In this document: one piece after another, positions 1-6,651 of the stretch
How the letters are laid out: every line of letters starts with the position of its first letter
How positions within the stretch are numbered: position 1 is the first letter of the stretch
Assembly: GCA_002331575.1 (NCBI GenBank)
Contig: DCZG01000126.1
Coordinates: forward strand, 7,711-19,057
Direction: 5' to 3'
Length of the DNA stretch: 11,347 bases
DNA from: Atopobium sp. UBA2090
GTDB taxonomy: Bacteria > Actinomycetota > Coriobacteriia > Coriobacteriales > Atopobiaceae
Made by a program: the position numbers and the translations under genes
The notes under the pieces: generated by a model
Told to the model about the DNA's origin: nothing
The model's database searches: none
Seen by the model: the letters and a program-made list of their open reading frames with translations, nothing else

Positions 1-1965
1 CACCGCATAGACGACGGGATTGGTGTAGAGCGTCTGCTGCGACACATAGCGGGCGCGGATGGAATCGCCGTCAACGTCGGGCAGGCAGAGGCTCACGAAG
101 GTACCATGGGTGTCGTTTCGCCTGTTCGACTCGCAGATGACCCCCTCTTGTGATGTGCGGACCTCGTCGTAGTTGCCATTTGCCAAGGTGAAGTGGGAAA
201 GGTCCATCCAGTAGTAGTCGTCATCGCCGTTTACCTCGTCGTCACGGTGAACGCCGACCACGCCCAGGAAGGTCTCGCGCCAGGTGGAGTCGTCGCCCAG
301 GCATCCAACCGCGACGTCGCCTATCCAGACCTGCTCCTTGTCCTTTTCGTTGCCCCTCTGGTTTCTCTGGCCCGTGTAGAGGCTCATGCTCCCCACCAGC
401 TTGTTGAGACCGCCGTTGAGCTGGAACGTGTAAACGTCGCCATCGAACAGGACGTCATCGGTCTTGTTCTTGAGTCCCTGCAGGTTGGCGCAAGCGAGCG
501 CAAGAGGCGCGTGCACGGGCCTATAGTGTCCGCTTTCGGTGGAATAGGAGTCTGCGATGCGCCTGCCATCGTCTCCGAGGGGGCGCGTCTGGTAGTCGCT
601 CAACACGTAATTGCCCGTGGTGGAGTCGAGGTAGACATACCGCACCCCCGCGTTCCAGTAGGTGCCCGTATTCTGGTAGGAGGTCGTGTTGTTGGTCTCG
701 TAGCCAGCGATGATGAGAGCGGTAACGCCCTCGCCCGTGGTGCCGTCGGAAAAGGTTCCGAAGGAGCAGTTCGCCGAGACCATCGCTCGCCCGCTCCCGT
801 CGGGCTTGGCGAGGGAGATTTCCCTGAGGGCATCATCGGCGACGAGCGCGAGCTGGTCGGCACTCGAGTCCCAGGTGTAGACGGAACAACGCGCGGCATC
901 CTTTACGTCGAGGTTGTTCGTGGGAGCAGAGACCGTGATTGCGACCTCGTCACCACCCGAGCGGTCGATGTTTCCGCCCGCGATCGTAAGCACGGGGTGA
1001 TATTCGATGCGCTGCGTCCAGCTGGTGCCTTTTTGGTAGGAAGACGCGGGGCCTGCGTCGATCTCGGTCGAGGTTTTCGAATAGGAGCCGTCCGCCTCCT
1101 GCTTGAACATGTCGACGATGGCCATGCGTTCGCCATCCATGTCTTCGTAGGCACCGCAGTAGGCGAGTATCTCGTCGACGCCGTCACCATCGACGTCGAC
1201 GGCCTTGATCTCAAACATCGCATCGAGCTCTTGGACGTAGCGCCTCGTGAAGTACGAGTAGACCCCACCCGAGCCAGAATAGAGCAAAGAGTCGTTGACC
1301 GAGGGGCTAAGCTCTGCGGTCTGCGTGCGCGTTCCCTGAGAGTCGAGCGAGAAGAGCTTGATGAGGATGAGGCCCTTATAGACCTTGCCGTTGACCGAGC
1401 TGGAAAAACCGTTCCCATAGGCGCGCAGCTCTGCCACGGAGTCGGTTTGGCCCTGGCCATCTCTATAGGAGGTGCTCGTGGCATAGATGCCCGAGAAGCC
1501 GTTTCCTTGGTTCGACATGACGTTCGTCGTGTTGCTGCTCATGTAGCTGCCAGTGGTATAGCCGAGGTAGTTGTCCTTGTCCCCGCTGACCCCATAGAAG
1601 GAGTAGGCGCCAAAGAGCAAGCCCGTCTTGTCGGCGAGGAGGGAGGCCTCGGTGTCAGGGTCGTCATCGATTCTATCGAGACTTTTCCTGACCGAGTAGC
1701 GGTTGGTACTCGGACCATTGGTCGCGACATAGACCTCGCTGCCCTTGAGCAGCGTGGTCTCGCTGGTGGTGGAATAGGGCGCGGCAAGTGCGGATCCGGC
1801 GTCCGACGAGGTGCTGAGACCGAGCGCATCGAACGTGCTCTGGTCAATCTCCTGCCCGGTGGCCAAGGCGATGGTCGGCGCCGAGAAAGCGGCGAGACAG
1901 ACAAGGGCTGACAATGCGAGCGCCACGGTACGTCCGAACACGGAGCAGGAACGAGAAGTGATCAC
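1..1965 (-). CDS. Large secreted FG-GAP/VCBS-like protein, N-terminal 655 residues (runs off left edge)
   Basis: I read one open frame without stops from a GTG at 1965 to position 1, where it leaves the window. The start is chosen because a GGGGGA ribosome site lies about 5 nt upstream and the next 35 residues form a classic signal peptide: basic start, hydrophobic core ALSALVCLAAFSAPTIA, and a likely cleavage after ALA before TGQEID. No lipobox Cys is present. The mature part is rich in Thr, Ser, Tyr, Asp and Gly. It contains calcium-loop-like segments typical of FG-GAP/VCBS beta-propeller blades, the clearest being VDVDGDGVDEIL at residues 256-267. Near the edge, around residues 627-655, LPDVDGDSIRARY is followed by TNPVVYAV, a pattern I associate with large surface or secreted proteins. 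The family function is unknown; carbohydrate or surface binding is only a guess. The N-terminus is intact. A long antisense frame on the plus strand is only its codon shadow. Confidence 0.85.
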   Translation of the reverse strand, partial: MITSRSCSVFGRTVALALSALVCLAAFSAPTIALATGQEIDQSTFDALGLSTSSDAGSALAAPYSTTSETTLLKGSEVYVATNGPSTNRYSVRKSLDRIDDDPDTEASLLADKTGLLFGAYSFYGVSGDKDNYLGYTTGSYMSSNTTNVMSNQGNGFSGIYATSTSYRDGQGQTDSVAELRAYGNGFSSSVNGKVYKGLILIKLFSLDSQGTRTQTAELSPSVNDSLLYSGSGGVYSYFTRRYVQELDAMFEIKAVDVDGDGVDEILAYCGAYEDMDGERMAIVDMFKQEADGSYSKTSTEIDAGPASSYQKGTSWTQRIEYHPVLTIAGGNIDRSGGDEVAITVSAPTNNLDVKDAARCSVYTWDSSADQLALVADDALREISLAKPDGSGRAMVSANCSFGTFSDGTTGEGVTALIIAGYETNNTTSYQNTGTYWNAGVRYVYLDSTTGNYVLSDYQTRPLGDDGRRIADSYSTESGHYRPVHAPLALACANLQGLKNKTDDVLFDGDVYTFQLNGGLNKLVGSMSLYTGQRNQRGNEKDKEQVWIGDVAVGCLGDDSTWRETFLGVVGVHRDDEVNGDDDYYWMDLSHFTLANGNYDEVRTSQEGVICESNRRNDTHGTFVSLCLPDVDGDSIRARYVSQQTLYTNPVVYAV

Positions 1966-2020
1966 GATGTCCCCCAGATGACGTCTTGCAACAGATGCGA
2001 CGAGATTTGGCTATGTGACA

Positions 2021-2048
2021 ATAATAGGACCGACGTTCTCAGTTGAAA
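2021..2048 (-). promoter_or_regulatory. Possible sigma70 promoter of the secreted-protein gene
   Basis: Read on the minus strand, TTTCAA (2048-2043) and TATTAT (2026-2021) are separated by 16 bp, about 55 bp upstream of the GTG start at 1965. The -10 element is good and the -35 is weak. The stretch is AT-richer than its surroundings. It overlaps the end of the unidentified coding scrap at 2049 and beyond, so the assignment is tentative. Confidence 0.35.
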
Positions 2049-2226
2049 TCATCCTGAAGTATGAGAAGGGGAGGAAGCACGCAATAGAGCGCCCCCGCCT
2101 CGAATTGTGACCTCGATCTTGCCGTCGGGCGCCACGTGAATGGAGCGGAGCCACTTCGCGAAGTCGACGTAGAAATCGATGCGTGTGTTATGTGACGGCC
2201 AATCATGGGGCGCGTCATCATGGGGA
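2049..2226 (-). pseudogene. Unidentified coding remnant
   Basis: One minus-strand frame reads like real protein: NTRIDFYVDFAKWLRSIHV, followed by APDGKIEVTI, ending at a TGA at 2051-2049. It has no start codon with a ribosome site, and upstream it runs straight into the end of the icd remnant in a different frame. I do not recognise the family. The segment may be the tail of a deleted gene, brought next to icd by a deletion that removed the 3' part of icd and the 5' part of this gene. It could also be chance coding-like sequence, since high-GC DNA often looks open. Confidence 0.3.
2202..2225. repeat. 9-bp direct repeat, 15-bp period
   Basis: ATCATGGGG occurs at 2202-2210 and again at 2217-2225. 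It sits where the icd remnant ends and the next coding scrap begins. Short direct repeats at such junctions are typical of slipped-strand or illegitimate recombination, but a 9-bp match can also arise by chance. Confidence 0.5.
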
Positions 2227-2699
2227 GGCCACCTCTCCGATCACATGGACGCCGGGGGGTCCGTCACCACGACCAGCCGCAATCGCTGCGTTGCGGTAGA
2301 CGTCGCCGTAGGCATGTCGAGCGATGGTGATGGGCTTCTTCCAGTTGCGCACGCAGGGCTCGATGCCCGCGACCGTGATGGGCGCGCGGAACACGGTGCC
2401 GTCGAGAATGGCGCGGATGGTGCTGTTGGGGTTCTTCCACATCTGCTTGAGGCCGTACTCCTCCACGCGTGCGGCGTTGGGCGTGATGGTGGCGCACTTC
2501 ACGGCAACGCCAAGGCGAAGCGTGGCCTGTGAGGCCTCCGCCATCACCGCGTCGTCCGTAGGAGCCCCAGGTCGTAGTACTCGCCCTTGAGGTCAACGAA
2601 GGGACAGATGAGTTGGTCCTTGATCAGCTGCCAGATGACGCGGGTCATCTCGTCGCCGTCCATCTCCACCAGGGGCGTGCTCATCGCGATCCTCGCCAT
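2218..2699 (-). pseudogene. icd: Isocitrate dehydrogenase (NADP type), frameshifted and C-terminally truncated
   Basis: Isocitrate dehydrogenase oxidatively decarboxylates isocitrate to 2-oxoglutarate in the TCA cycle. The ATG at 2699 has a GGAAGG ribosome site about 8 nt upstream and begins MARIAMSTPLVEMDGDEMTR, the typical start of the eukaryote-like NADP-IDH subfamily. Further family sequence follows: GVAVKCATITPNAARVEEY, NSTIRAILDGTVFRAPI and KKPITIARHAYGDVY. Two lesions are visible. The first is a frame change near 2552-2566: the first frame reads EYYDLGLL then stops at 2546-2544, while the next frame picks up with TDDAVMAEASQATL, and several expected residues of the loop after YYDLG appear missing. 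The second is that homology ends after about 145 residues, just beyond the AYGDVY motif, although family members are about 400 residues long. The catalytic Tyr-Lys region and the C-terminal half are absent, so this cannot make active enzyme. Confidence 0.9.
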
Positions 2700-3134
2700 G
2701 TTCGACCTTCCGTGCTCGCTGGTTGTCTCGGCCGTCGCACCATGCGCGATCGCCTTGTCTCCATGGTACCTTATGAGCCCCCTTGGACGAGACAACCAAT
2801 AACACCCGAAACGTTGCCCGAGAGGTAACGTCCATGACTCGTGCGACGCATGCGAGAAGCCCGAGAACAGCAGAACAAACCAGTCCCGAGCAGACGTAAA
2901 ACATTCTTAAGGAAGTGCCGACTGAAGGGGGATGTTACCAACCCTTGGCAGACGCCATGCTCTCCGCTGGCCTATGCCCGCCATGGGGCGGCAACGCCAG
3001 CCGGAAGATTATGGTCTACCCATTTCACGTGCGGTTTTATCTCCTCGTGCTTCTCCGCATGCAACCGCCTGGCACCAAGGCCCGGAGGCGACGCCCATTC
3101 CATTGGAGTTTTCGCTCAAGAAATGAGGGCGAGG
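2700..3134. other. Gene-less stretch between the icd remnant and the LysR remnant
   Basis: No frame here gives recognisable protein. The part just beyond 2699 is the former upstream region of icd on the minus strand; I see the ribosome site but no convincing promoter. Around 2930-3130 the open frames on both strands are short and of odd composition. I looked for riboswitch cores (TPP, cobalamin, T-box) and group II intron domain V and did not find a match. It probably holds decayed sequence. Confidence 0.5.
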
Positions 3135-3784
3135 CTACTGCTGGCGCGATGCGCCATGCGCCCTCATAAACCTAATGAAGGTCCTCACCGGCTCAGGCTG
3201 GAGGCGGTCGGAACGCCACGCCAACGCAGTCCCATGCTCAAGAGGCGGATCGAAGGGAAGAAACCGCATCCCCTCGAAGGAGCAGTCATGCTCCAGGCAG
3301 ACGACGGCGCTGCAACGCTCGCGCGCGAAAATCGCCGCGTTGTAGATGCCATTGTAGTGAGCGTACCAGTCCATCTGCTGCGTATGTTCCCCCGACCACT
3401 CCATGAACTCCCTCTGTATGGCCGCGTCACTTTGTACGGTCACGACCCTGCGCGCCGCGAGGTCCCCCGGCCTGATGACGTCCTGGCTCGGCATCGGCAT
3501 CCCCATCGGGACGAGGGCACCCCAGCGCTCAACGGCCCCATCGGGAGGCGATCGAGCGCTTCGTCATCAAATGGTTCCAGAAGCAGCGCCACGTCAATCG
3601 TGCCTCCTGTCATACCCTCCAGGAAGTCGGCGTTCGAGCCGCTCCGCAGCGCAAAGCGCACCTTGGGATACTCGTCCTGGAACAAAGATATGGCACCTGC
3701 CAGCTCCCGCACCGAGAGGTACTCCCCGAGTCCGACCGACACCAGGCCAGACAGCTCGCCGGCAGACGGAGAGAGCTCGCGCAC
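3135..3784 (-). pseudogene. LysR-type regulator remnant: effector domain only, frameshifted
   Basis: LysR-type regulators bind DNA through an N-terminal winged helix-turn-helix and sense a small molecule through a periplasmic-binding-like C-terminal domain. Only the linker and effector domain remain. The frame from about 3784 reads ELSGLVSVGLGEYLSVREL then LFQDEYPKVRFALRSG, then GTIDVALLLEPFDDEALDR: the first beta strand, the partner helix and the DVALL strand of the domain. After a one-base shift within the C run at 3536-3539 (minus-strand GGGG), the next frame continues with ERWGALVPMGMPMPSQD, on through WYAHYNGIYNAAIFARERCS to the stop at 3135. Adding one G restores a single frame, so a one-base deletion is likely. 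The usual first 90 or so residues, including the helix-turn-helix, are missing: a TAA lies just upstream of the GTG at 3784 and sequence of the opposite-facing GH1 gene begins. It cannot bind DNA as it stands. Confidence 0.85.
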
Positions 3785-3786
3785 TC

Positions 3787-4656
3787 GGCATCCTTAATTC
3801 GGAGACGACCGACGCCCTGCGCCAGGTGCTCACCGAGCAGGAGCGCTACCAGGCGCTCCACCACCAACTCGTCGCGAGCGCCCGCGCCGTTAGCCTCGCA
3901 CATGAGATCGACCCCGAGAACCGCGTGGGCTGCATGGTCGGCTACCTCGAGTAGTACCCGCTCACCCCCAACCCCAAGGACATGCTCGCCACGCAGAGGA
4001 AAGTCAACTTCATCGACAACTACTGCGGCGACGTGCACGTACGGGGCGCCTACCCCTACTTCGCCAAGGCGCTCTGGCGCGAGAGCGGCGTCGAGCTCCA
4101 GGTCACCGACCAAGACCTGGCCGACCTCAAGGCGGGCACGGTCGACTTCTACGGACTCAGCTACTACATGACCAACTGCGTGACCGTCGACCCCACGGTC
4201 GAGAACACGACGGGCAACCTGCTCGGCGGGGCCAGGAACCCCTACCTCGAAATGACCGACTGGGGCTGGCAGATCGACCCGGACGGCCTGCGCTACAGCC
4301 TCAACGAACTCTACGGACGCTACGGCATCCCACTCATGGTCGTGGAGAACGGCCTCGGCGCCTTCGACACGCTCGAGGAGAACGGCACCGTCCACGACCC
4401 CTACCGCATCGACTACCTACGTTCGCACATAAAGGCAATGGAGGCGGCCGTCGAGGACGGAGTCGACCTCATGGGGTACACGCCCTGGGGCTTCATCGAC
4501 CTCGTCTCCTACTCCACGGGCGAGATGGGAAAGCGCTACGGCATGGTCTACGTCGACGCAGACGACGAGGGCAACGGCTCCTTCGACCGCATCCGCAAGG
4601 ACAGCTTCCACTGGTACAGGAAGGTCATAGCCTCCAGCGGCGAGGACCTCAGCTAG
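3787..4656 (+). pseudogene. 6-phospho-beta-glucosidase (GH1) remnant with internal amber stop
   Basis: GH1 6-phospho-beta-glucosidases hydrolyse phosphorylated beta-glucosides imported by a PTS. The frame from about 3787 matches the family from YQALHHQLVASARAV onward. It continues through the glycone-site region with TVDFYGLSYYMTNCV, the nucleophile motif VVENGLG (Glu codon at 4345-4347) and the aglycone/phosphate-side segment MGYTPWGFIDLVSYSTGEM, ending with KDSFHWYRKVI. About 290 codons survive of a usual 470-480, so the N-terminal third with the acid/base Asn-Glu motif is gone. A TAG at 3952-3954 interrupts the frame in the stretch GYLE*YPLTP, where the family has an ordinary residue. The frame is otherwise continuous through 4656. 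A restart at the ATG at 3982 could make only an inactive fragment. It lies back-to-back with the LysR remnant. The 3' end is undamaged, so the truncation came from the upstream side. Confidence 0.9.
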
Positions 4657-4749
4657 GCGTGGTCGGCCGGCCGTCTCTCACGCCACGCACGGGCATCGTC
4701 GCAAATCCAAATAGCCAATCTCACGATACGCATGAAAGGGACCAATGAC

Positions 4750-5403
4750 ATGAACAGCAAGAGGATCGTCATCATCGGAGTAGGCAAGGGCATCAGCGGC
4801 GGCGTCGCCCGCAGGTTCGGCAAGGAGGGCTTCGAGGTCGTGCTCGTAGCCCGCAGCGAGGACAAGCTGAAGGGCTATGCAGCCGACCTCGCCGAGGCAG
4901 GCATCGAGGCGAGCTACAAGGTCGCCGACTGCGCAAAGCCGGAGACCCTGCAGGCAGCAATCGCCGAGATCGAGGCGGAGGGCGGCGCGTCCGACGCCCT
5001 CGTCTACAACACCGGCATCACCGCGCCCGACCCGGATGAGATCACCAACGACTACCTGATGGAGCACTACCAGGTGGACGTCGCGAGCGCCGTCGTCGCG
5101 GCACAGGCCGTGGCCACCGACGACTTCGCGGAGAAGAGGGGCTGCGTCATCTTCACCGGCGGCGGTTTCGCCGCGACCTGGGCGCCCATCCCACCCCTGA
5201 CGGCACTCTGCATCGACAAGGCGGCTATGAACGGAGCCGCCGTCTGCCTGAACGCCCGCTATCGCGACCGCGGCATCTTCGTCGGCACCATCCTCGTCTC
5301 CGGCGTCGTCGACCCGCAAGACGAGCGCTACAGCCCCGATGCGATAGCGGAGCAGTACTGGGACATGTACAACGAGCGCGGCGAGTGCTCGGTGCGGTAT
5401 TAG
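4750..5403 (+). CDS. Atypical SDR-family oxidoreductase lacking the catalytic Tyr
   Basis: This is a 217-residue Rossmann-fold protein of the short-chain dehydrogenase/reductase type, intact from ATG 4750 to TAG 5403. I chose 4750 because AAAGGGA lies about 8 nt upstream; an in-frame ATG at 4732 has no clear ribosome site. Visible elements are the nucleotide-binding loop IGVGKGISGG (residues 9-18), VVLVARSEDKL after beta-2, and YNTG at 86-89 in place of the usual NNAG. At the usual Ser position lies FTGGG (135-139), and the YxxxK motif reads LCIDK (153-157), keeping Lys157 but not Tyr. This looks subfamily-specific rather than decayed, because the rest of the fold is well kept; I recall similar Firmicutes proteins with a Ser-Ile-Asp-Lys there. 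The substrate is unknown. The stop codon overlaps the ribosome site of the next gene, indicating co-translation with the flavoprotein. Confidence 0.85.
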   Translation: MNSKRIVIIGVGKGISGGVARRFGKEGFEVVLVARSEDKLKGYAADLAEAGIEASYKVADCAKPETLQAAIAEIEAEGGASDALVYNTGITAPDPDEITNDYLMEHYQVDVASAVVAAQAVATDDFAEKRGCVIFTGGGFAATWAPIPPLTALCIDKAAMNGAAVCLNARYRDRGIFVGTILVSGVVDPQDERYSPDAIAEQYWDMYNERGECSVRY

Positions 5404-5412
5404 GAGGCAACG

Positions 5413-5946
5413 ATGAGAATCACCTTGATTACGGGAAGCGCGCACAGGGACGGCACGTCGGCCCTGATGGCCGGCGAGTTCGCCCGGGGCGCAGGCGACG
5501 CGGGCCATGAGGTCTACCGCTTCGACGCGGGGCGCGCGAAGGTGCACCCATGCACGGGATGCGGGCATTGCGGCTACGGCGAGAACCCGTGCGTCTTCCA
5601 GGACTACATGGAAAGGCTCAACGCGCACATGCTGGAGGCTGACCTCATCGTCATCGTGAGCCCCGTCTACTACTGGAGCCTCTCCGCGCAGACCAAGGCC
5701 GTCATCGACCGCTGGCAGCCCACGGTCTTCTCCCTGCAGGGCGGCAAGAGGGCCGTTCTCATGACCACGCAGGCAAGCGGCGAGGAATGGGTCGTCGAGC
5801 CCCTACGCTCCTGGTACGGGAACCTGCTGCGCTTCATGCGGTGGGAGGACGCCGGCCGGATCAACGCGCTGGGATGCGCCACACGCGAGCAGATAGAGAC
5901 GAGCGACTACCCGAAGCTGGCATACGAGCTCGGGCGGAGCCTGTAG
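5413..5946 (+). CDS. Flavodoxin-fold NAD(P)H:FMN reductase / iron-sulfur-flavoprotein-like protein
   Basis: This is a 177-residue protein starting at ATG 5413, with AGGAGG overlapping the stop of the preceding gene. The N-terminus ITLITGSAHRDGTSALM (residues 3-19) is the FMN-phosphate loop of the NADPH-dependent FMN reductase/flavodoxin-like family. SPVYYWSLSAQTKAVIDR (83-100) is the second flavin-binding segment and dimer helix. Between them lie Cys47, Cys50, Cys53 and Cys60, a CX2CX2CX6C spacing that resembles the compact 4Fe-4S motif of archaeal and clostridial iron-sulfur flavoproteins. If the cluster is present, the protein would be an electron-transfer flavoprotein rather than a plain reductase. 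Family knowledge supports FMN binding; the Fe-S cluster is inferred from spacing only. The neighbours (SDR upstream, aldo/keto reductase scrap downstream) suggest a redox operon acting on a small organic substrate. Confidence 0.85.
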   Translation: MRITLITGSAHRDGTSALMAGEFARGAGDAGHEVYRFDAGRAKVHPCTGCGHCGYGENPCVFQDYMERLNAHMLEADLIVIVSPVYYWSLSAQTKAVIDRWQPTVFSLQGGKRAVLMTTQASGEEWVVEPLRSWYGNLLRFMRWEDAGRINALGCATREQIETSDYPKLAYELGRSL

Positions 5947-5971
5947 GGATCACCCGGGAATGGTGAGAACG

Positions 5972-6048
5972 ATGGAGAACAGGACGCTGGGCGACGGCCT
6001 CGAGGTCTCGGCCCTGGGTACGGGTGCATGGGGCTCTCGCATGCATCA
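5972..6048 (+). pseudogene. Aldo/keto reductase, N-terminal scrap
   Basis: From ATG 5972, which follows a GGTGAG-like ribosome site 25 bp after the flavoprotein stop, the frame reads MENRTLGDGLEVSALGTG. This is the first beta strand of an NADPH-dependent aldo/keto reductase. The family then has GCMGLSHAYG. Here GCMGLSHA appears in the next frame, so one G appears to be missing from the G run at 6022-6024. Homology stops at about 6046, and unrelated sequence follows, so about 300 residues are absent. It would have been the third gene of the SDR-flavoprotein operon, which supports a shared redox role for that operon before the 3' deletion. Confidence 0.75.
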
Positions 6049-6224
6049 CGTAGACGTAGGCTTTCGACCGCAGGGGTGATTCCCAGACCGGAAGCTCTTC
6101 GTAGATAAAGGCAGTCGAGCAGGGCAAGATACGAGGCGAGCGTGTCGTCGGAGCTTAGCTCCACCACCCTGCACGTTCGGTATTTTGCGCCACTTTCATT
6201 CGGTATTCTACTCCGTTCGGGCAA
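6046..6224 (-). pseudogene. Unidentified coding remnant facing the aldo/keto reductase scrap
   Basis: A minus-strand frame with host-like codon use reads VVELSSDDTLASYLALLD then LYLRRASGLGITPAVESL. It becomes the antisense of the aldo/keto reductase scrap at about 6048, so its own 3' part is gone. There is no clear ribosome site. I do not recognise the family; the composition would suit a helical regulator domain, but that is a guess. A competing frame in the same stretch also reads open, so the choice of frame is uncertain. Confidence 0.3.
6176..6207. repeat. 9-bp direct repeat, 23-bp period
   Basis: TTCGGTATT occurs at 6176-6184 and 6199-6207. The AT-rich stretch between them differs in composition from its neighbours. 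It lies at the start of a poorly conserved region and may mark the end of a lost mobile element or an operator. Two short copies are weak evidence. Confidence 0.35.
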
Positions 6225-6651
6225 GACGCCCTGCTCCTTGAACGACCTGCCACGTTGTCAGTCGGGGGACACCCCTTGAGATCGAGAAAAGCATGACACG
6301 CCCAGTCGGAGACGTATACGCGTGGCCACAGAATCTGTTGTAGCGCTTTCTCAGTTGGGTCATGTTTGGCACCTTTCGCTCATAATTAGGTGTCCAATCT
6401 AGAACAACCTCTCCACTCCTCAGTCCCTCGGGTTTCTATGATATTTAGGTCACATCGCCCCGGAGACGTTGTGCTTAGAGTCAAGCTTGAGCCCCACTAT
6501 GCCGCCCATCCCGCCGTTCTTCGCCTCGACGTGCTCGCCATGGTGCTCTCCTCTCGCATGATCTCGCTCGTCAGGAAAGAGCCTGGTCGGCATTGGGAAC
6601 AAGAACCACCCTGTGCTTTCGCGGCACCTACAGGAGCACGATCTCTCATTC
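6225..6651. other. Gene-less stretch with scraps
   Basis: No intact gene is visible. The possible IS3-type remnant lies inside it, at 6267-6395. Between about 6450 and 6600 a short minus-strand frame reads GGMGGIVGLKLDSKHNV, which I cannot assign and which lacks a convincing ribosome site. The stretch follows the stop of the ATPase gene (6652, minus strand); I see no clear intrinsic terminator for it. Confidence 0.45.
6267..6395 (-). mobile_element. Possible internally deleted IS3-type element
   Basis: Read on the minus strand, GGACACC (6395-6389) and GGTGTCC (6273-6267) form a 7-bp inverted repeat bounding 129 bp. Just inside the first end, 26 bp in, an ATG (6363-6361) preceded by AAAGGTG starts MTQLRKRYN, which resembles the opening of IS3-family OrfA proteins (a basic RKRY start before the helix-turn-helix). 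IS3-family ends often carry TGGACAC-like sequence. The rest of the transposase is absent and I see no target duplication. The call rests on short matches and could be wrong. Confidence 0.25.

Noticed and set aside
193..1911. Long plus-strand open frame of 572 codons
   Set aside because: It is in exact codon register with the minus-strand secreted-protein gene, lacks a ribosome site and has no recognisable protein character; it is an antisense shadow.
2930..3130. Possible structured RNA or group II intron end
   Set aside because: I checked for riboswitch cores and the domain V pattern by eye and found no match.
2841..3797. Plus-strand frame of 318 codons
   Set aside because: It overlaps the LysR remnant in antisense and is low-complexity Arg/Pro-rich; no ribosome site.
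4657..4688. Hairpin GCGTGG/CCACGC with an internal GGCCGGCC palindrome after the GH1 stop
   Set aside because: The stem is only 6 bp with a long loop and no T-run follows, so it is not a convincing intrinsic terminator.
3610..5628. Long minus-strand frames over the GH1 and SDR/flavoprotein genes
   Set aside because: They are codon-register shadows of plus-strand genes with clear family motifs.
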